A stretch of DNA of 64,000 bases. It comes from Actinomycetota bacterium (GTDB lineage Bacteria > Actinomycetota > Actinomycetes > S36-B12). This document shows, piece after piece, positions 62,915-64,000 of the stretch (the stretch's first letter is position 1; each line of letters opens with the position of its first letter). The stretch spans positions 165,663 to 229,662 of the forward strand of contig JAUXVJ010000024.1 in the NCBI GenBank assembly GCA_030684515.1. The letters are read 5' to 3'. The translations under genes and the position numbers were made by a program. The notes under the pieces were generated by a model. That model was not told the origin of the DNA and ran no database searches. It worked only from the letters and a program-made list of their open reading frames with translations.

Positions 62915-64000
62915 TGTCCTTCGCCTGGCCGCTTCTGCTGCTGTTCACTCTTGCCGCGCCGGCCCTTATCGGCTTGCATCTGTGGCAACTGCGACGTCGA
63001 CGTCGCACCGCAGTGCGAGTTCCCAGCGTCGCACTCATTCGCGCATCGGTGCCGCAGCGCGCGCGATGGAAACGACACGTTCCGGTAGCGCTACTGGCGG
63101 CAGCTATGGCGCTGCTGGCCTTCGCTGCGGCGCGCCCTTCGGCTGCGCTTCCCATCCCGGTCAACAGCACTTCGATGATCCTTGCGCTGGACACTTCTGG
63201 CTCCATGTGCAATACCGATGTCCCGCCCAACCGACTGACGGTGGCTCAGCAGGCGGCGACTAGGTTCATCGAAGAGCAAACGGAGAACAGTCGGATTGGC
63301 TTGGTCACGTTCAACGGTGTGGCGGCTCTCGTCGTGCCGCCGACCTCCAACAAGGACTCATTGCTCGAGGCCATCTCGACACTGACGGTCGGTCGAGGCA
63401 CCGCGATCGGGCTGGCCATACTGTCAAGTGTCGATGCGATTGCCGAAGTCAATAAGGATGTCGCTCCCACAACCGTGGAACTGGCGAAGTCTGACTCCAC
63501 GAAAGATGACGATGGGCAGTACCAGCCAGACATCATCGTGGTACTCACCGATGGCGCGAACACTCGTGGAGTCGAGCCACTGATCGCTGGCGAAGTCGCT
63601 GCGCAGCGCGACATTCGCGTCTTCACGATCGGATTCGGTACCACCCAGCCCGAAATGATGGTGTGCTCGCCAGACCAGGTCCTTGGCGGATTCCAGTTCC
63701 AGGGCTTCGGCCCAAACCCCGGCCAGGGATTTGGCGGGAATCCGAGCCAGGGCTTCGGCGCCGGTGGCGGTGGATTCGGAGGGGGCGGGAACTTCCGTCA
63801 GATCGACGAGCCCACCTTGCAGGCCATCGCGAAGATGACTGGCGGGGAGTACTTCAAGGCGCAAGATGCCGAGCAGCTGCTGGAGGTCTTCAGCCAACTG
63901 CCAAGCCGCGTGGTGACACAGACCCAGGACGTCGAACTCAGCGTGTTCTTTGCAATCCTCGCAGCGCTGCTGGCCGCTGCGGCCATCGTGCTGTCATTGC
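62914..64000 (+). CDS. VWA-domain membrane protein, cut by window end
   Basis: Open from ATG 62914 to the window edge (362 codons, no stop seen). Two N-terminal helices (about 4-25 and 53-75), VWA with ILALDTSGSM and IIVVLTDGANTRG, and the start of a C-terminal helix (VFFAILAALLAAAAIVLSL). Between residues about 257 and 294 lies an insertion rich in Gly, Phe, Gln, Asn and Pro (for example GFGPNPGQGFGGNPSQGFG), absent from the neighbouring paralog and likely disordered. TGATG overlap with the upstream gene. Confidence 0.88.
   Translation, partial: MSFAWPLLLLFTLAAPALIGLHLWQLRRRRRTAVRVPSVALIRASVPQRARWKRHVPVALLAAAMALLAFAAARPSAALPIPVNSTSMILALDTSGSMCNTDVPPNRLTVAQQAATRFIEEQTENSRIGLVTFNGVAALVVPPTSNKDSLLEAISTLTVGRGTAIGLAILSSVDAIAEVNKDVAPTTVELAKSDSTKDDDGQYQPDIIVVLTDGANTRGVEPLIAGEVAAQRDIRVFTIGFGTTQPEMMVCSPDQVLGGFQFQGFGPNPGQGFGGNPSQGFGAGGGGFGGGGNFRQIDEPTLQAIAKMTGGEYFKAQDAEQLLEVFSQLPSRVVTQTQDVELSVFFAILAALLAAAAIVLSL

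Overview
The window looks like a chromosomal piece of a moderately high-GC actinobacterium. Evidence includes SCO6745-like, mycothiol-type DinB, DUF4031, DUF2277 and M15/Ig-type secreted proteins, many GTG starts, and several genes whose start codon sits exactly 6 nt after a TANNNT -10 hexamer, which is the layout of leaderless mRNAs in Actinobacteria. Base composition by eye is close to 57-60% G+C, with a clearly richer patch around 39.4-40.9 kb and an AT-rich patch at 51.27-51.34 kb. I saw no rRNA, tRNA, CRISPR, insertion sequence or prophage gene.

Region by region. 0-6 kb: an ABC exporter pair (minus strand, permease cut by the window edge), divergent from a five-gene MacA/MacB-type efflux operon that ends with a DUF5666-like membrane protein and a duplicated-repeat lipoprotein. 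6-13 kb: a thiolase-like protein paired with a Zn-ribbon/OB-fold protein, a PlsC acyltransferase, a tiny lipoprotein, a CopC-like protein, threonine deaminase, a lipoprotein and an Ig-repeat secreted protein. 13-23 kb: acyl-CoA and general metabolism (acyl-CoA dehydrogenase, thioesterase, enoyl-CoA hydratase, CitE-like lyase, short-chain dehydrogenase), an HD hydrolase, an M15-type peptidase and a solute-binding-fold protein without signal peptide. 23-30 kb: a DEAD-box helicase, a copper ATPase operon with an ArsR regulator and palindromic operator, a class-I amidotransferase, then DUF1905, two YCII proteins and a PhnB-like protein. 30-36 kb: a PadR regulator with a clear operator, two SCO6745-like paralogs around a DUF4031 gene, a 691-residue hydrolase-like protein with a PKD-like tail, and a truncated DoxX-like gene. 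36-42 kb: type III glutamine synthetase, a DinB-like protein, a GC-rich MFS gene and an alpha/beta hydrolase. 42-50 kb: four aldo/keto reductases from different branches, a third SCO6745-like gene, a TetR regulator, an SRPBCC protein and a second MFS transporter. 50-57 kb: a CoA-transferase, a Fic protein with a long inverted-repeat operator, DUF2277, two hypotheticals, an acyl-CoA desaturase, and a short operon of a 49-residue peptide, a dehydrogenase and an acyl-CoA dehydrogenase under tandem AGAAT-N3-ATTCT sites. 57-64 kb: DUF4190 and small membrane/secreted proteins, then a coupled operon of an HtrA-like protease, MoxR ATPase, DUF58 protein and two VWA proteins, the last cut by the window end.

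The gene content suggests an aerobic heterotroph that degrades fatty acids or other CoA-linked substrates (two acyl-CoA dehydrogenases, two crotonases, CaiB-type transferase, thioesterase, CitE-like lyase, thiolase/DUF35-like pair), exports copper and drugs, and invests in cell-envelope proteins. No single locus is an obvious new defence or biosynthetic system. The least ordinary loci are the Fic locus with its operator, the peptide-SDR-ACAD operon with phased operators, the thiolase-like protein lacking the usual nucleophilic cysteine region, and the cluster of SCO6745-like paralogs.
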